A stretch of 64,000 nucleotides of DNA from Manihot esculenta (GCF_001659605.2 NC_035169.2:17050263-17114262); one strand, 5' to 3'; shown: positions 36,380-48,641, counted from the first letter of the stretch. Notes: generated by a model from the sequence alone, not told the origin. Numbers and translations are program-made.

Positions 36380-39300
36380 TCAGTAAAGATAAGGGTATTG
36401 CTGGAGCATGGACTCCCGTGTCTCCCAAGTGCATTCTTCCATATTGTGGTGGTTCCACAGGACTTTCACCATCGGGATTTCCTTGTTTCTCAGCTTTCTG
36501 ATCTGGGAGTCTATGATCCGTACTGGCTGCTCAACATAAGTGAGATCTTCTTGGATCTCCACATCAGGTTCACTAAGAACCTTGCTCGGATCTGACACGA
36601 ACTTCCTCAACATGGAAACATGGAAAACCGGATGGATTCTTTCCATAGAAGCAGGTAAATCCAGCTTGTACGACACATTCCCAATCTTTTGCAAGATTTC
36701 AAAGGGTCTGATGTATCGTGGGGCTAGTTTACCTTTCTTTCCAAAGCGAACCACTCCTTTCATAGGAGACACCTTAAGCAATACCAGATCCCCCTCCTGA
36801 AACTCTACTTGCCGCCTGCGGATGTCTGCATAACTTTTCTGTCTGCTTGCAGCAGTCTTGATGCTTTCTCTGATTATGGGTACCACCCTGCTGGTAATCT
36901 CTACTATTTCAGGCCCTGCCAAGGCCTTTTCTCCAACATCTTCCCAGCAAACAGGTGACCTGCACTTCCTTCCATATAAAGCTTCATATGGAGCCATCCC
37001 GATGCTAGCATGATGGCTGTTATTGTAGGCAAACTCCACCAAAGGTAGATGCTGCCTCCAAGAACCGCCAAAGTCCAGCACACACATTCTAAGCATATCC
37101 TCGATAGTCTGGATGGTCCTTTCTGACTGTCCATCAGTCTGGGGGTGGAAGGCAGTACTGAAATCCAACCTGGTACCCATGGCATTCTGCAGACTCCGCC
37201 AAAACCTGGAGGTGAACTGGGGCCCTCTATCCGATACTATTGAAACAGGAACCCCATGCAACCTGACGATCTCATCAACATACACCTGCGCTAACTTGTC
37301 CACAGAGTAGCCACTCCGGACAGGGATGAAGTGAGCAGATTTGGTGAGTCTGTCCACAATCACCCATATGGAGTCCAATCTGTTGGACGTCGCCGGTAAC
37401 CCCACTACGAAGTCCATAGCTATATTCTCCCATTTCCACACTGGAATAGGTAGCGGGTTAAGCATTCCAGCCGGCTTCTGATGTTCCAGCTTCACCCTCT
37501 GACACACTTCGCAGGCTGACACAAACTGTGCCACTTCTTTCTTCATAGCTGGCCACCAATAAACTTTCCTCAGATCTTGATACATCTTGGTGGCTCCGGG
37601 GTGAACACTGTATCTTGCATTATGAGCATCTCTCATAATGTCTCCTTTTAGCCCTATGTCATCTGGTACACACAATCGACTCCCATAGCGGAGGATCCCC
37701 TTGTTGTCAAATCTGAACTCACTATCTTTGCCTGACTGAACAGTCCTGGCAATCTTCACTAACTTTGGGTCCTCATGCTGTTTCTGAGCCACTTGCTCCA
37801 GAAACACATGTGTCACTCTCATCTGGGTCACTAAAGCACCTGTACCAGACAACTCCAACTGTAGACCTTCATCAATGAGCTTGTAAAACTCCTTCACCAC
37901 TGGTCTCCTCTCTGCCATGATGTGGGATAGACTGCCTAGTGACTTCCGGCTTAGGGCGTCTGCCACGACATTCGCCTTACCCGGATGATACTAAATCTTG
38001 CAATCATAGTCACTCAGCAGCTCTACCCACCTTCTCTGTCTCAAGTTCAAATCTCTTTGACTCAGGATGCACTGCAGGCTCTTATGATCTGTAAAGATCT
38101 CACATTTTACCCCATAGAGGTAGTGCCTCCACATCTTGAGTGCAAAGATTACTGCTGCCATCTCTAGGTCATGCGTGGGGTAATTCAACTCGTGCTTCTT
38201 CAGCTGCCTAGAAGCATAAGCGATCACCCTCTCATTCTGCATTAGTACACAACCCAGTCCCACACGGGATGCATCACAAAAGACTGTAAAGTCTTCATCA
38301 CTAGATGGCAGAGCTAACACTGGTGCTGAAGTCAACCTCTTCTTAAGCTCTTCAAAACTTTCTTCGCACTGGTCGGTCCACACAAACTTTTGATTCTTCC
38401 TGGTTAACCTGGTCAGAGGAGCTGCTATTTTCGAGAAGTCCTGAACGAACCTCCTGTAGTAACCTGCCAAACCCAAGAAACTCCTGATTTCTGTCACTGA
38501 AGTGGGTCTAGGCCAGTTTGCCACAGCTTCTACCTTCTTGGGGTCCACTTCTATCCCATTTTCTGACACTACATGCCCCAAGAACGAAATGCTCCTCAGC
38601 CAGAACTCACACTTAGAGAACTTGGCATACAAGCCATGTTCCCTTAAGGTCTGCAGAACCAATCTCAGATGATGGGCATGCTCCTCTACATTCCTGGAAT
38701 ACACCAAGATATCATCTATGAAGACAATAACAAAGTGATCCAGGTATTGGCTAAACACTCTGTTCATGAGATCCATGAATGCTGCAGGGGCGTTGGTTAA
38801 CCCGAACGGCATAACAAGGAACTCATAATGCCCATATCTGGTCCTGAAGGCTGTCTTCGGCACATCCTCCTCCCTTATCCTTAGCTGATGGTACCCCGAT
38901 CTCATATCTATTTTGGAGAAACAACCTGCTCCGGCTAGCTGGTCAAATAGATCGTCGATCCTAGGCAACGGGTACTTATTCTTGGTAGTGACTTTGTTCA
39001 ACTGCCTGTAGTCGATGCAAAGCCTAAGGGATCCATCCTTCTTTCTGACAAACAAGACTGTTGCACCCCAAGGTGAGGTGCTCGGTCGGATGAAGCCCTT
39101 TTCTACCAGCCCTTGCAACTGTTCCTTCAATTCTTTCAATTCAGCTGGAGCCATCCTGTAGGGAGGGATAGAGATCGGTCGGGTTCCAGGCATCAGTTCT
39201 ATCTCGAACTCTATCTCCCTAGCAGGTGGTAAACCTGGCAGCTCGTCTGGGAAGACGTCTAGAAACTCTCTAACCACTGGCACCGAGGCAGGCTCTCTAA

Positions 39301-41365
39301 CCTTACTGTTGAGCTCTCTCACATGAGCCAAATACCCCTGACATCCCTTCCTAAGCAACCTACGAGCCTGAAGAGCTGATATCAGACCTCTAGGTATACC
39401 CCTCCTGTCTCCCCTGAAGACAACCTCTGACCCATCCTGACCTTTGAACCTGACTACCTTGTCCCTGCAGTCCAAGGTAGCACCATGGGTAGATAACCAG
39501 TCCATCCCTAGAATGACGTCAAAATCTGTCAAGTCTAGAACCACAAGGTCGGCGGAAAGGCATCTTCCCTCAATAAAGACTGGACTGCACTGGCAGACTG
39601 ACTCTGCCACTGATGGATCACACTTGGGTCCACTGACCCAGAGAGGACACTCTAACCCAGAGATCATCAGACCCAACCTCTGGATGGCTCTCGGAGCAAT
39701 AAAAGAATGAGATGCACCAGGGTCCATCAAGGCATACACATCTGAACAACCAATGACTAAATTACCTGCCACCACGGTGTTAGATGCATCTGCCTCCTGT
39801 TGAGTCATTGTGAAGATCCGTGCTGGAGCTGATGGACCTTCACCTCTGAAACCCGCTGAAGAAGAGGCTGCCCCTCTCCCTCTGCCTCTGCCACTGGCTT
39901 GAGTCATGGCTGGAGCTGCTGGCTGAGCCACACTGCCAGAAGCTGTCTGCTGAGACTGTGCTCCAAAAGCTGCCCTAGGACACTCCCGAGCCATGTGTCC
40001 CTCTTGCCCGCATCTGAAGCAGGCTGCTGTCCCAGCCCGGCAAACTCCCCTGTGTGGCCTACTACACTTTGCACAAACTGCATTATCCGCACCAGAGCTC
40101 GAGCCACTCCCTAGTCCTAGACTGGACTTGACTTTGTTCCAAAACTTGTTCTTCTTGGGCTTCCTAGTGGTATTACTCCACTTTTTGCTACCTGAAGCTG
40201 CTGCACTAAAAGAAGAAGAGCCTGGGGTCTTAGAACCAGAAGGCTGTGCCACTGACTGCTTAACTGTCCCCTGAACGATGGCACTGGCCTCCATTTTCCG
40301 GGCCATATCCACTATGGCATGGAAGCTCTCCCTATCTGCTGACTGGATCAAGGAGGAATATCTGGAGTGGAGTTTCATGATATACCTCCTTGACCTTTTC
40401 TGGTCTGTGTCAAGATTTTGCCCTGCAAATGGCAACAGCTCCAAGAATCTGTCTGTGAACTCCTCTACACCCATCTCATCAGTCTGCCTCAACTGCTCAA
40501 ACTCTATCATCTTCAGCTCCCTTGAACTATCTGGGAAAGCCCATCCTGCAAACTCGTTTGCAAACTCCTCTCAAGACATGCTGTCTACTCTCGGGTTCAC
40601 ATAATTCTTGAACCACTCTCGTGCCTTCTTGCACTTAAGCGTGAACCCAGCCATTTGAATGGCTCTACTGTCATCAGCCCCAATCTCCTCTGTGATCACC
40701 TTAACCCTTTCAAGATACACAAATGGGTCATCCCCTTTTTCATACTGAGGAGCACCCAGTTTCATGTAGTCGGTCATCTTGACCTTGCTCCCACTAGCTG
40801 AGCTAGGTCTAGAAGGCTGAGTAACTGGGGCTGCTGGTTCTGTAGGTGGTGGAGGTGGTGCAACATTTTCTGAGGTAGGGTTTGCTGGATTTGGATAGTA
40901 AGGTGGGGGTGGATACATTGGGTATTGTGAATATGGTGGGTAGTAGGGTGGGTATGGCATCTGTGTGGGATAAGGGGTGAAGCTAGGGTAATCCAATATA
41001 CCTCCCATCGAATACCCGGGATTTTGTGAGAAGTGTAGGTAGTAGGGTGGCTGAACAAATCCTGAGGCCTGAGTGCCTCCTTGGGACTCTCCCATTCCCT
41101 CTTCTGACATGCTAACTCCCAGATTGCCATCCCTCCTCTGCTCTACATCCATATCATCCCCCATGTCTTCTGACATTCCTCCCTGAACTGTTTCCCTCAC
41201 TGATCTGCTCCTACCCAGATCCAGAGACCTTCTAGGGTCTCTTACTGCTCTTTCTCTGTTAGACCTACTAGACATTGCCCTAGGCAATGTAGGAGGACGG
41301 GCGCTCGTGCCCTCATCCTCAGGTAGCACTCCAGTCAATCGTGCAGATCGACGAGTTCCTCTCAT
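36380..41365 (-). pseudogene. Gag-pol polyprotein of Tekay-like Ty3 (two nonsense codons)
   Basis: Single frame of about 1660 codons from ATG 41365 (MRGTRRSARLTG; the frame is open a little further up, but this ATG fits the family better). Order of domains: Pro/Tyr-rich gag N-terminus (41000-40860), retrotransposon gag domain (about 40780-40250), zinc knuckle [14 protein letters not shown] near 40020, aspartic protease with MDPGASHSF near 39724, RT with FIDDILVYS near 38727, RNase H with [10 protein letters not shown] near 38285, integrase with its HHCC zinc site (37640-37490), catalytic residues in VDRLTKSAHF (37350), SDRGPQF (37225) and TDGQSERT (37130), and a chromodomain-like end (WNHHNMEECTWE) near 36440. 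Stops in frame: TGA at 40573-40571 in gag and TAG at 37993-37991 between RNase H and integrase. No frameshift, so the copy died recently. Confidence 0.93.
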
Positions 41366-41609
41366 CCTGTTTTCTGAAAGGCAGCACGTAATAAGCAAAC
41401 ATTAGCAACATATGGTTCATGTGGGCACACATGAACCCTCATCACATACATCACATATCATTAATGCACATGCATATAATCATGGCATTTCACATCATCA
41501 TACAAGACAGGACTCCACATCCTATCCTAGTGGACATGATCTTCCTATTGTGCTTGACCTTGTATAACATCTATGAGCCCGACACTCTAGGTCCGACCAT
41601 ATGAACCTA

Positions 41610-41623
41610 GGGCTCTGATACCA
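41610..41623 (-). other. Primer binding site of Tekay-like element
   Basis: TGGTATCAGAGCCC on the - strand, 3 nt from the 5' LTR at 41627: tRNA-iMet primer. Confidence 0.9.
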
Positions 41624-41790
41624 TTCTGTAACGACCCAAAAATCGGACCGCTACCGGCGCTAGGATCCAGATCAGCTTAAGGCCGCCGGGACCCGTAGCA
41701 AGCCTGACATGTAACCTGTAAACCTGATTTATCCCATACATGATCAACAACATACATAAAAATTAAAACTTTTCTTTCATACATTCTATC

Positions 41791-44299
41791 TGTAATACCC
41801 GGCTAGATTCCGGCATCGGAATCCCTACCTTCCGGCGGAATCTCCGTTGGAATATGGAATTTTGATGATGCCAGAGTCTTCTAGAGGGGTAAAATGTGAT
41901 TTCTAAAATGATTTTTACTGATTTCATGGTTTTAAATGGAAAAAAGAAGTGAGTTTGAAAAGAAAAGACCAAGGAGGTTTTTACCAGGTTCGGCCGTCGA
42001 AAGTGAAGTTCGGCCGCCGAACATGAGTTGGTTTCGGGAGTGCTTTTGGCCTCCGAAAGCTATGTTTGAACAAACCAGGTTCGGCCGCCGAACCTCAAGT
42101 TCGGCCGCCGAACATGGGGGTGTTTTGCATGCACGTTAGGCCGCCGAAGGAGGTTTGGCTGGCCACCTATAAAAGCCCCTCAGACCGAAAATGGGCGAGT
42201 TTTCTCCCCATTCTCGAGCTCAGGTGAGTTTTGGTCCTCCTTTGGTCATTTTCATGTTTTTCTCTACCCATCCTTCAAGTTTTCATGAGATCTACCATTT
42301 GTTTTGAAGTTCTGAAGTTTTGATCAAGGTTTTGAGAGCTTGGAGACTTGTAGAGCTTGGGTCCTCCATATCTCAAGCTTTGGATCACACCAACCCTCGA
42401 TCTTCAAGAGGTAAGAGTAGATCCTTGTTTCTCTACTGTTTTAATGAAGTTTTAAGTGAGTTTATGAGAGTTTTATGGGTAGATATGCATGTTAGGGTTT
42501 ATGTGGGTTTTATGCCCAATGTATGATAATGTATGTTCTTGTGATGTTTGTGTTGGGGTTTAAGTTAGTTTCCAAGCCCCTTGAACATGTGGGAGAGAGT
42601 ATGCATGATTGGGAGAGAGTATGTGAGGTTTGGTTTGCTTTGATGGTTTTGGCCTATGTGGGTCATAAACTATCTAGGTATGTTTTGATGTTGTTTTTGG
42701 AGTTTAATCAAGCTATTAAGCTCCTTTGTGCATAGTTGAGGATGTATGCATGTGTTTGAGAAGTTGGGTGCTTGTTTTGGGGTGTATGGAAGGTTTGGGA
42801 GGCTTGAAATGCACAAGGGCTGAGTTCTGGATGAACTCAGGTTCGGCCGCCGAAGGTGGTTTCGGCCGCCGAACCTGCCTGAGGATGCAGGGATTGGCCG
42901 CCTAACCTTGCCCCCGAAAGTTGAGTTTTGGCTTGAAAGCAGACTTTCGGCCGCCGAAGGTAATGTTCGGCCGCCGAAAGTGCCTGACTTTCGTCTCTGG
43001 AGAGAGGTTTCGGCCGCCGAAGGTGCCGCCGAACCTGCCTGACTTTCGTCTCTGTCTGGGACTTTCGGCCGCCGAAGGTGCCGCCGAAAGTGTCCTGTCC
43101 AGCCTTTTTTTTTGGGTGTTTTCTATGCATGTTTCTATGATGTTTTAGGGGGTTTTTGGGGAGTTGTTTATGAGTTGTTTAGAGTATGTTTGGCACCTCA
43201 CTGGAGTCCACCTGTGTAGGATCGGACCCGAGGATCCGAGGTGTTTAGCAGTGTCAGCCGTTTCAGAGTCGGCCTAGAGCTAGTCAAAGGTGAGTGGAAC
43301 TAAACCTTATGTTTTAAAATAAATCAAATGTTAAGCATGTTCATGCATCATAAAATTCCATGAGATGTAATAGGTTGTGTTGCACTAGTATTCACGAATA
43401 TGATGCATTGCATAATATATGTTGTTGATGTGGATGAATCTTGAATGATCCTTTAGCCCTCAGTATGAGATGAGATAATATGATATGATATGCCATGGTA
43501 TGATATGAGATAGAAAGACCAGGTCGCCCCTGGTACTATGTTATGAAAGCGAACACTAGGTGAGGCCTAATCGCCCCTAGTGTAGTTGGACATGTTATGA
43601 TATGATTTAAGTAAGTGAATACTAGGTGTGGCCTCATCGCCCCTAGTATAGTTGGACGTATTACGATACGTAGAGGGCTAGGGGTGACAAATTCATCCTT
43701 GATGTGATATGTTTGTGTTGTGATGCACTCCATGATAGCATACTTTAAAATGAACTGTTTTTCTTGTATGTTTTCCGCTCACTGGGCTTTATAGCTCACC
43801 CCTCTCCCCTAACCCCAGATGTGCAGGTGCAGGGTAGATCAGGAGGTTAGCCAGAGTATGGAAGATATGTTTATATAATAGTTAGATGGTGGACATGACA
43901 ATTGTATTATGATAAAATGTAAAAGTGTTTTAAGTTATGTTATGTAATTTGAATATTGAGGATAGAGTTGTGCTTGACCAATGCAGATTGTTAATCCCAC
44001 TTGTATGTACATGGTCTTTATGATATGAGATATGAGGTTATGTTTCAGCCAAGCTTATGTATGATGAGATACCCCATTGGAGCATTTTGATGAGGGCTCC
44101 AGTGGAGGTTTATGTTTATGTTTATGTTCAGGTTGAGCTTGGCTGTTATATGAGAATGTTTACAGGTTTATGAGTATTGTTGATCATGTATGGGATTAAA
44201 CAGGATTACAGGTTATGTCAGGCTTGCTACGGTTCCCGGCGGCCTTATGCCGATCTGGATCCTAGCGCCGGTAGCGGTCTGGATTTCTGGGTCGTTACA
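41791..44299 (+). mobile_element. Solo LTR of a related Ty3 subfamily (2.51 kb)
   Basis: Opposite orientation to its host. Ends TGTAATACCC...GGGTCGTTACA; target duplication CTATC perfect (41786-41790 and 44300-44304). No internal region or second LTR, so it is a solo LTR left by LTR-LTR recombination. TATA box CTATAAAAG at 42167-42175, palindrome clusters at 41988-42150 (upstream) and 42840-43095 (downstream). It has its own minisatellite with CGCCCCTAGT (43510-43680). Confidence 0.94.
42167..42175 (+). promoter_or_regulatory. TATA box of solo LTR
   Basis: CTATAAAAG just after a TTCGGCCGCCGAA cluster and before GACCGAAAATGGGCGAG, the same arrangement as in the sister LTRs. Confidence 0.7.
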
Positions 44300-46108
44300 C
44301 TATCATACACCAAACTCAACCTGTGCATGCACTGAACATAGTCATAATCATAAACTTGACCCCTCTGTGGGATCTCATCAATGCCCCCAATGGGTGGCAT
44401 AACATGTGTTGAGTTGGTTAAACATAAACATCAATAAACATTAAGATCATGTATCAAAAAGGGATTACAATATACTATGGTCAAGCACACTTCTAACATC
44501 CTTAAACATCAATACTTTACATATCTATACTGTACTTTTACGTTACATCATTCTACAATTTATCATGTCCACTTTCTATCTATTACAAACACATGACTTT
44601 ACTCTTCTTGACTTCTCTGTCTAGCCCGTACCTGCAATCCTGGGGGATTAGGGAAAAGGGGTGAGCTACAAGAGCCCAGTGAGCAGAATAATAGAAAACA
44701 ACATTTAAAATCTCATGCCATCATGTAATGCAACACATCACAACAAATCACATCTCGGATGGTATTGTCACCAATAGTCCTCTACATTCCAAAGTGCCGG
44801 GACGTAGAATGGGTACAACCGGTCTTTCTCTTAACATAACATATCATAACATTCCAATGTGCCAGGGACGTAGAATGGGTACAACTTGGACTTTCTCTTA
44901 CATAGTGCCAGGGACGTAGAATGGGTACAACCTGGACTTCCATACCATATCATGCCATAACATCATCATACCATATGAGGACTAAAGGATCATCCAATAA
45001 CCAATCCACATCAACATCATAAATGCAATGCAATATATTCGTGAATTCTAATGCAAACAACCTAATTCATCACATGGCATTCATGATGCATGAACATGCT
45101 AAAAAACTTTATAATTTATTCGCTTTAAATCGTAAAGGTTTATTCTACTCACCTCTTGGCTAGCTCTGACAAAGACTGATGCAGCTAACTCACTGCTGGG
45201 GTCCTCGGTTCCTCGGGTCTGAACCTACACAGGTGGACTCAAATGAGGGACCAAACAACTAGAACATAACTCTAAAAACATCCCCCAAAAAACCCCTAAA
45301 ACACCTCAAAATAATCATGTAAAAACATGCAAAGGAAGGCTGAACAGGGCACTTTCGGCGGCAGGTTCGGCGGTCGAAAGTCCCTCCAGAGCCGAAAGTC
45401 AGGCAGGTTCGGCGGCACCTTCGGCGGCCGAAACTCCCAGACAGAGGCGAAACTCATGCATGTTCGGCGGCACTTTCGGCGGCCGAAACTCCCAGACAGA
45501 GACGAAAGTCTCCTTTCGGGGGCAGGCTTCGGCAGCCGAAAGGCTTGCCTCCCCAGCCATGTTCGGCGGCCGAAAGTCCTTCGGCTGCCGAACCTGGTTT
45601 CTGCCAAAGGGCAGAAACTTGGCTCCTCTTGCCTCCAAAACTTCCAATCATGCATAAACCTAGTCTACAACACACATACTCAAGCATACAAGCTCCTAGG
45701 GGCTTCAAACCATCTAAAACCCCATCTACAACACATCAAACAACACAAATCCAACATACATTGCCCATAAACCAACAAAAACCCAAAAGCTCATAAAACC
45801 CTACACATGCATTTCTACTTCAAGAATCAACTTAAAACTTGTTAGAAACATATAGTGAGCTCAAGATCGGCCCTTACCTCTTGTAGATCGAGAGGAAGAC
45901 GACCCTAGCTCGGAGATGGGAGAGATTTGAGTTCTTGAACCTCAAAGCTCCAAAACTCGCTTTAAACTCGAAAATCTTCAAAATAAAGTGAAAACTAGTG
46001 AAAAACTTGAAAGATCTGAAGGAAGAACTCAAAGATTGGTGAGGAACAGCGGAGAGCTCACGTTGGCCGACAATGGGGAGAAAAGCTCGCCCGTTTTCGG
46101 CTAAGGGA

Positions 46109-46119
46109 CCCTTTTATAG
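46109..46119 (-). promoter_or_regulatory. TATA box of Tekay 5' LTR
   Basis: CTATAAAAGGG on the - strand, about 2.1 kb before gag start once the solo LTR is ignored. This would be the working promoter of the element. Confidence 0.75.
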
Positions 46120-47349
46120 TGGCTGGCCAGGCCACGTTCGGGGGCCGAACGTGCCTCTGCATGCATGCCATGTTCGGCGGCCGAACCTGGACTTTCCTCA
46201 ACCTATGCCTTCGGGGGCCTAAGGCACACCCGAAATGTCTGCATGTTCGGCGGCCGAACTTGAGGTTCGGCAGCCGAACCTGAGTTTTCCTCCAAGGTTA
46301 TTTTCATACAAAAATCATTTTCCTTTTTACTTAAAATCATCAAATACATTAAAATATTTTATGAAAACATGGTTTTTCCCTTCTAGAGGTCATTCGAGAT
46401 TCCACCGGACGGTAGGAATTCCGATACCGGAGTCTAGCCGGGTATTACAGTTTTAGTCTTTTGTTTTCCCACAACTCTTTTCCCAAAAGAGTTGTGTTCA
46501 GAGCCCACTATCACAATCTTATAGATACTCAAATATCTTTATGTGATAGAGTCCTTTATCTGTAACAGTTACAGATAAACTGCAGATCTTTTAAATATTA
46601 TTATCTTATAATAATAAATAATTAATAATAATAACATTTTATTATTATTAATGATCAATAATAATAACACTTTATTATTATTAATTATATTAATAGGCTT
46701 TGGGATTTTAGCCCATGAATATGTCATAGCATATCAATAACATTCTTTTGTGTGTGACCCAATAGGCTCACATTAATTGGCAATAGGCCTAGTCCCATAA
46801 GGCCCATAAGTCATAAGTGGCCTCTAGCAAGACATTATGACTACCCAACTAATATGAGGATTAATAGTCCGATAAAACCTAATAAATAGAACATGTATTA
46901 ATCCCTTTGTCACACGATATCTAGTTTGAACATAAGTCATGGTCAATGTCAAACTTATAATGTTCAAACTTATGATTTCTCGATCTCTAAGTAGACTGAT
47001 AAATTCAAATGATATTGATCACACTATCAATTCATTTGAGCACGGCCATGCATTTCTCAGTCTCACTTATCGAGGGGCCCAGAAGATATCTCTCTCAGAG
47101 AGAGGGACAAATCTTATCTTGATTGTTCAATATCCTCTACATAATTTCTATTATGCTCAATCATAACCTTTATGATTATCCGATTAAAGACAATGTTTGG
47201 TTATGTCAAAACTATGAAAATCTCAAGTCAAAGGATTAAGACATAACTACTTTGGAGCTTTTTTTCAAATCATGCAAAAATGAAAAAATATTATTAAAAT
47301 CATGCAGGATTCGAAAATATTTTCGGATCCTGTGTGTCAACCATGCGTG

Positions 47350-47490
47350 TTCGGCAGTCATACTGCCGAACACACAAGTTCGACGGTGAGAGAGTCGAAC
47401 TACATGTTATTCGCCAGCCATAGTGGCGAACATTGCTTGTTCACCACCCATGGTGGCGAACACTGCTTGTTCGGCACCACAGTGCCACCG
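47350..47490. repeat. 30-bp-period hairpin array, left arm of Mutator-like element
   Basis: Five successive 21-bp hairpins begin at 47350, 47379, 47410, 47440 and 47470, separated by 8-10 bp. Stems are mostly 9 bp around a 3-nt loop, for example TTCGGCAGT / ACTGCCGAA and TTCACCACC / GGTGGCGAA. Outer bases TTC...GAA are constant and inner stem bases differ from hairpin to hairpin. The fifth is truncated on its right side. Confidence 0.9.
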
Positions 47491-48048
47491 GAGCAGAGTA
47501 ACGTGGCATGTTCGGTGCCAAAGAGTGATTAAAGCGGGCTATACGTGCGATTACAGAGGGATGGGCTGAAGAGGGACTGAAAAGAAAGAGTCGGAGATTT
47601 CAAAAGCGGAAGCCTCAGAGTCGTTGAAGTATTAGCGCTTACAGAGGCACCAGAGATAGAGACGAACGTCGTCGTTTCGTCGGAGTGGATTTTTGAGTTG
47701 GATAAGCGAGATGGATTAGATTGTATGTAACAGAAGGAATAACCTGTGGAGGTGATCGCTGACATAAACGGCGATGTCATGCCAGCGAGAGATGTCCCCT
47801 GAGACAGCACAACAGTGGCTGACTTTGGTAACGCCGTTGCCCATCAAATTCAATAAAAAATATATATCAAATAGATATATTAGATTGATGGATTGTTGTT
47901 TCTCAGGATTTGCAGAGACTATATTTGATTTCTCATCATTTTGCAGAGAAAACGAACTGAGGAAAGGTGGAGAAGAAGAAGAAAAAGGGAGATGACGATC
48001 AGAGAGAGAGAGAGATGGAGGGAGAGGGCCGTGGCACTGTTCTGCTTA

Positions 48049-48214
48049 TTCGGCACCTATGGTGCCGAACAAGCAGTGTTCGCCACCATGGTTGGCGAAC
48101 AATCAATGTTCGCCACCATGGCTGGCGAACAACATGAAGTTCGACTCTCTCACTGTCGAACTTGCGTGTTCGGCAGTCTGTCGAACTTGCGTGTTCGGCA
48201 GTCTGACTGCCGAA
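48049..48214. repeat. 30-bp-period hairpin array, right arm of Mutator-like element
   Basis: The inverse copy of the left array: hairpins start at 48049, 48079, 48109, 48140 and 48194, with one partial extra unit at 48169. Stems include TTCGGCACC / GGTGCCGAA, complete here but broken in the left arm. Next to the array, 48234-48259, is a perfect palindrome with half-site GGATCCGAAAAT. Confidence 0.9.
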
Positions 48215-48621
48215 CATGCTTGGTTGACATACAGGATCCGAAAATATTTTCGGATCCTGCATGATTTTAATAATATTTTCTCATTTTTGCATGATTTGAA
48301 AAAAAGCTCACTACTTTGAGATTCACTTATGACAATAACCCATGTAGTGATCTCAACGCGAGTCCATCCAATACTTTGTTCTCTAACAAGTATCTATGAT
48401 TATTGAATTATATCAACATATACATAATCATCTCATGATTATCAATCAATAATCATACTAGCTATGTTTTATTATTATCAACATAATAATAAGTAACCAG
48501 GGATGATAATCATTATTATATAACATGCAAACAAATATTAATAATAAAAACATCTTTTATTAATAACCAAAACGACATACAAAAAGGCCCAAGATAATGG
48601 CCTAGGGCATACACACTAACA

Positions 48622-48636
48622 ATCTCCCACTTGAAC
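48622..48636 (-). other. Polypurine tract of copia element
   Basis: On the - strand CAAGTGGGAGAT directly precedes the 3' LTR. Confidence 0.8.
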
Positions 48637-48641
48637 TAGGC

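Larger units (their letters stand above)
33956..46449 (-). mobile_element. Tekay-like Ty3 chromovirus, near full length
   Basis: LTRs of about 2.31 kb at 33956-36271 (3') and 41627-46449 (5', split by a solo LTR). Ends are TGTAACGACC...GTATTACA, and the target duplication GTTTT is perfect (33951-33955 and 46450-46454). Internal region 36272-41626 contains the primer site, a gag-pol frame and the purine tract. The chromodomain-like C-terminus after integrase and the long LTRs point to the Tekay/Del group of chromoviruses (family knowledge). The two LTRs differ only at scattered positions, so insertion is younger than that of the host copia. Coding capacity is broken by two nonsense codons. Confidence 0.94.
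41627..46449 (-). repeat. 5' LTR of Tekay-like element, split by a solo LTR
   Basis: Segments 41627-41790 and 44305-46449 join into 2.31 kb that parallels 33956-36271 throughout (same minisatellite at 44780-44940, palindrome clusters at 45350-45600 and 46133-46280, TATA box at 46109-46119). The break is occupied by 41791-44299. Confidence 0.93.
47255..48309. mobile_element. Mutator-like element with long inverted repeats (possible Pack-MULE)
   Basis: 1055 bp. It starts GAGCTTTTTTTCAAATCATG and its other end is the exact inverse; the inverted repeats extend about 240-275 bp. A 9-bp target duplication ACTACTTTG flanks it (47246-47254 and 48310-48318), and the intact copia LTR at 57.4 kb lacks the insert. 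The 9-bp duplication plus long inverted repeats is the mark of the Mutator superfamily. No transposase is present. The roughly 540-bp interior (47490-48030) is GC-richer than its surroundings and holds a 93-codon - strand frame (47810-47529), so it may be a captured host fragment. Confidence 0.9.
46450..48621 (-). repeat. Copia 3' LTR, second segment (contains Mutator-like insertion)
   Basis: Resumes the copia LTR after the Ty3 insertion and ends ACACTAACA at 48621. With the Ty3, the Mutator-like element and their target duplications removed, the LTR is about 1.44 kb, against 1431 bp for the right LTR. Only small differences are seen, such as a deletion of about 20 bp near 47210. Confidence 0.92.

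Noticed and set aside
39444..40604. Plus-strand frames of 70-110 codons over the Tekay gag-pol
   Set aside because: Antisense shadows of the gag-pol gene.
46939..47166. 75-codon frame in copia LTR
   Set aside because: The second LTR copy does not keep the frame; LTRs of this kind are non-coding.
47350..48214. CRISPR-like array (30-bp period)
   Set aside because: The repeating unit is a changing hairpin with short similar spacers, not a constant repeat with unique spacers, and the context is a plant Mutator-like element.
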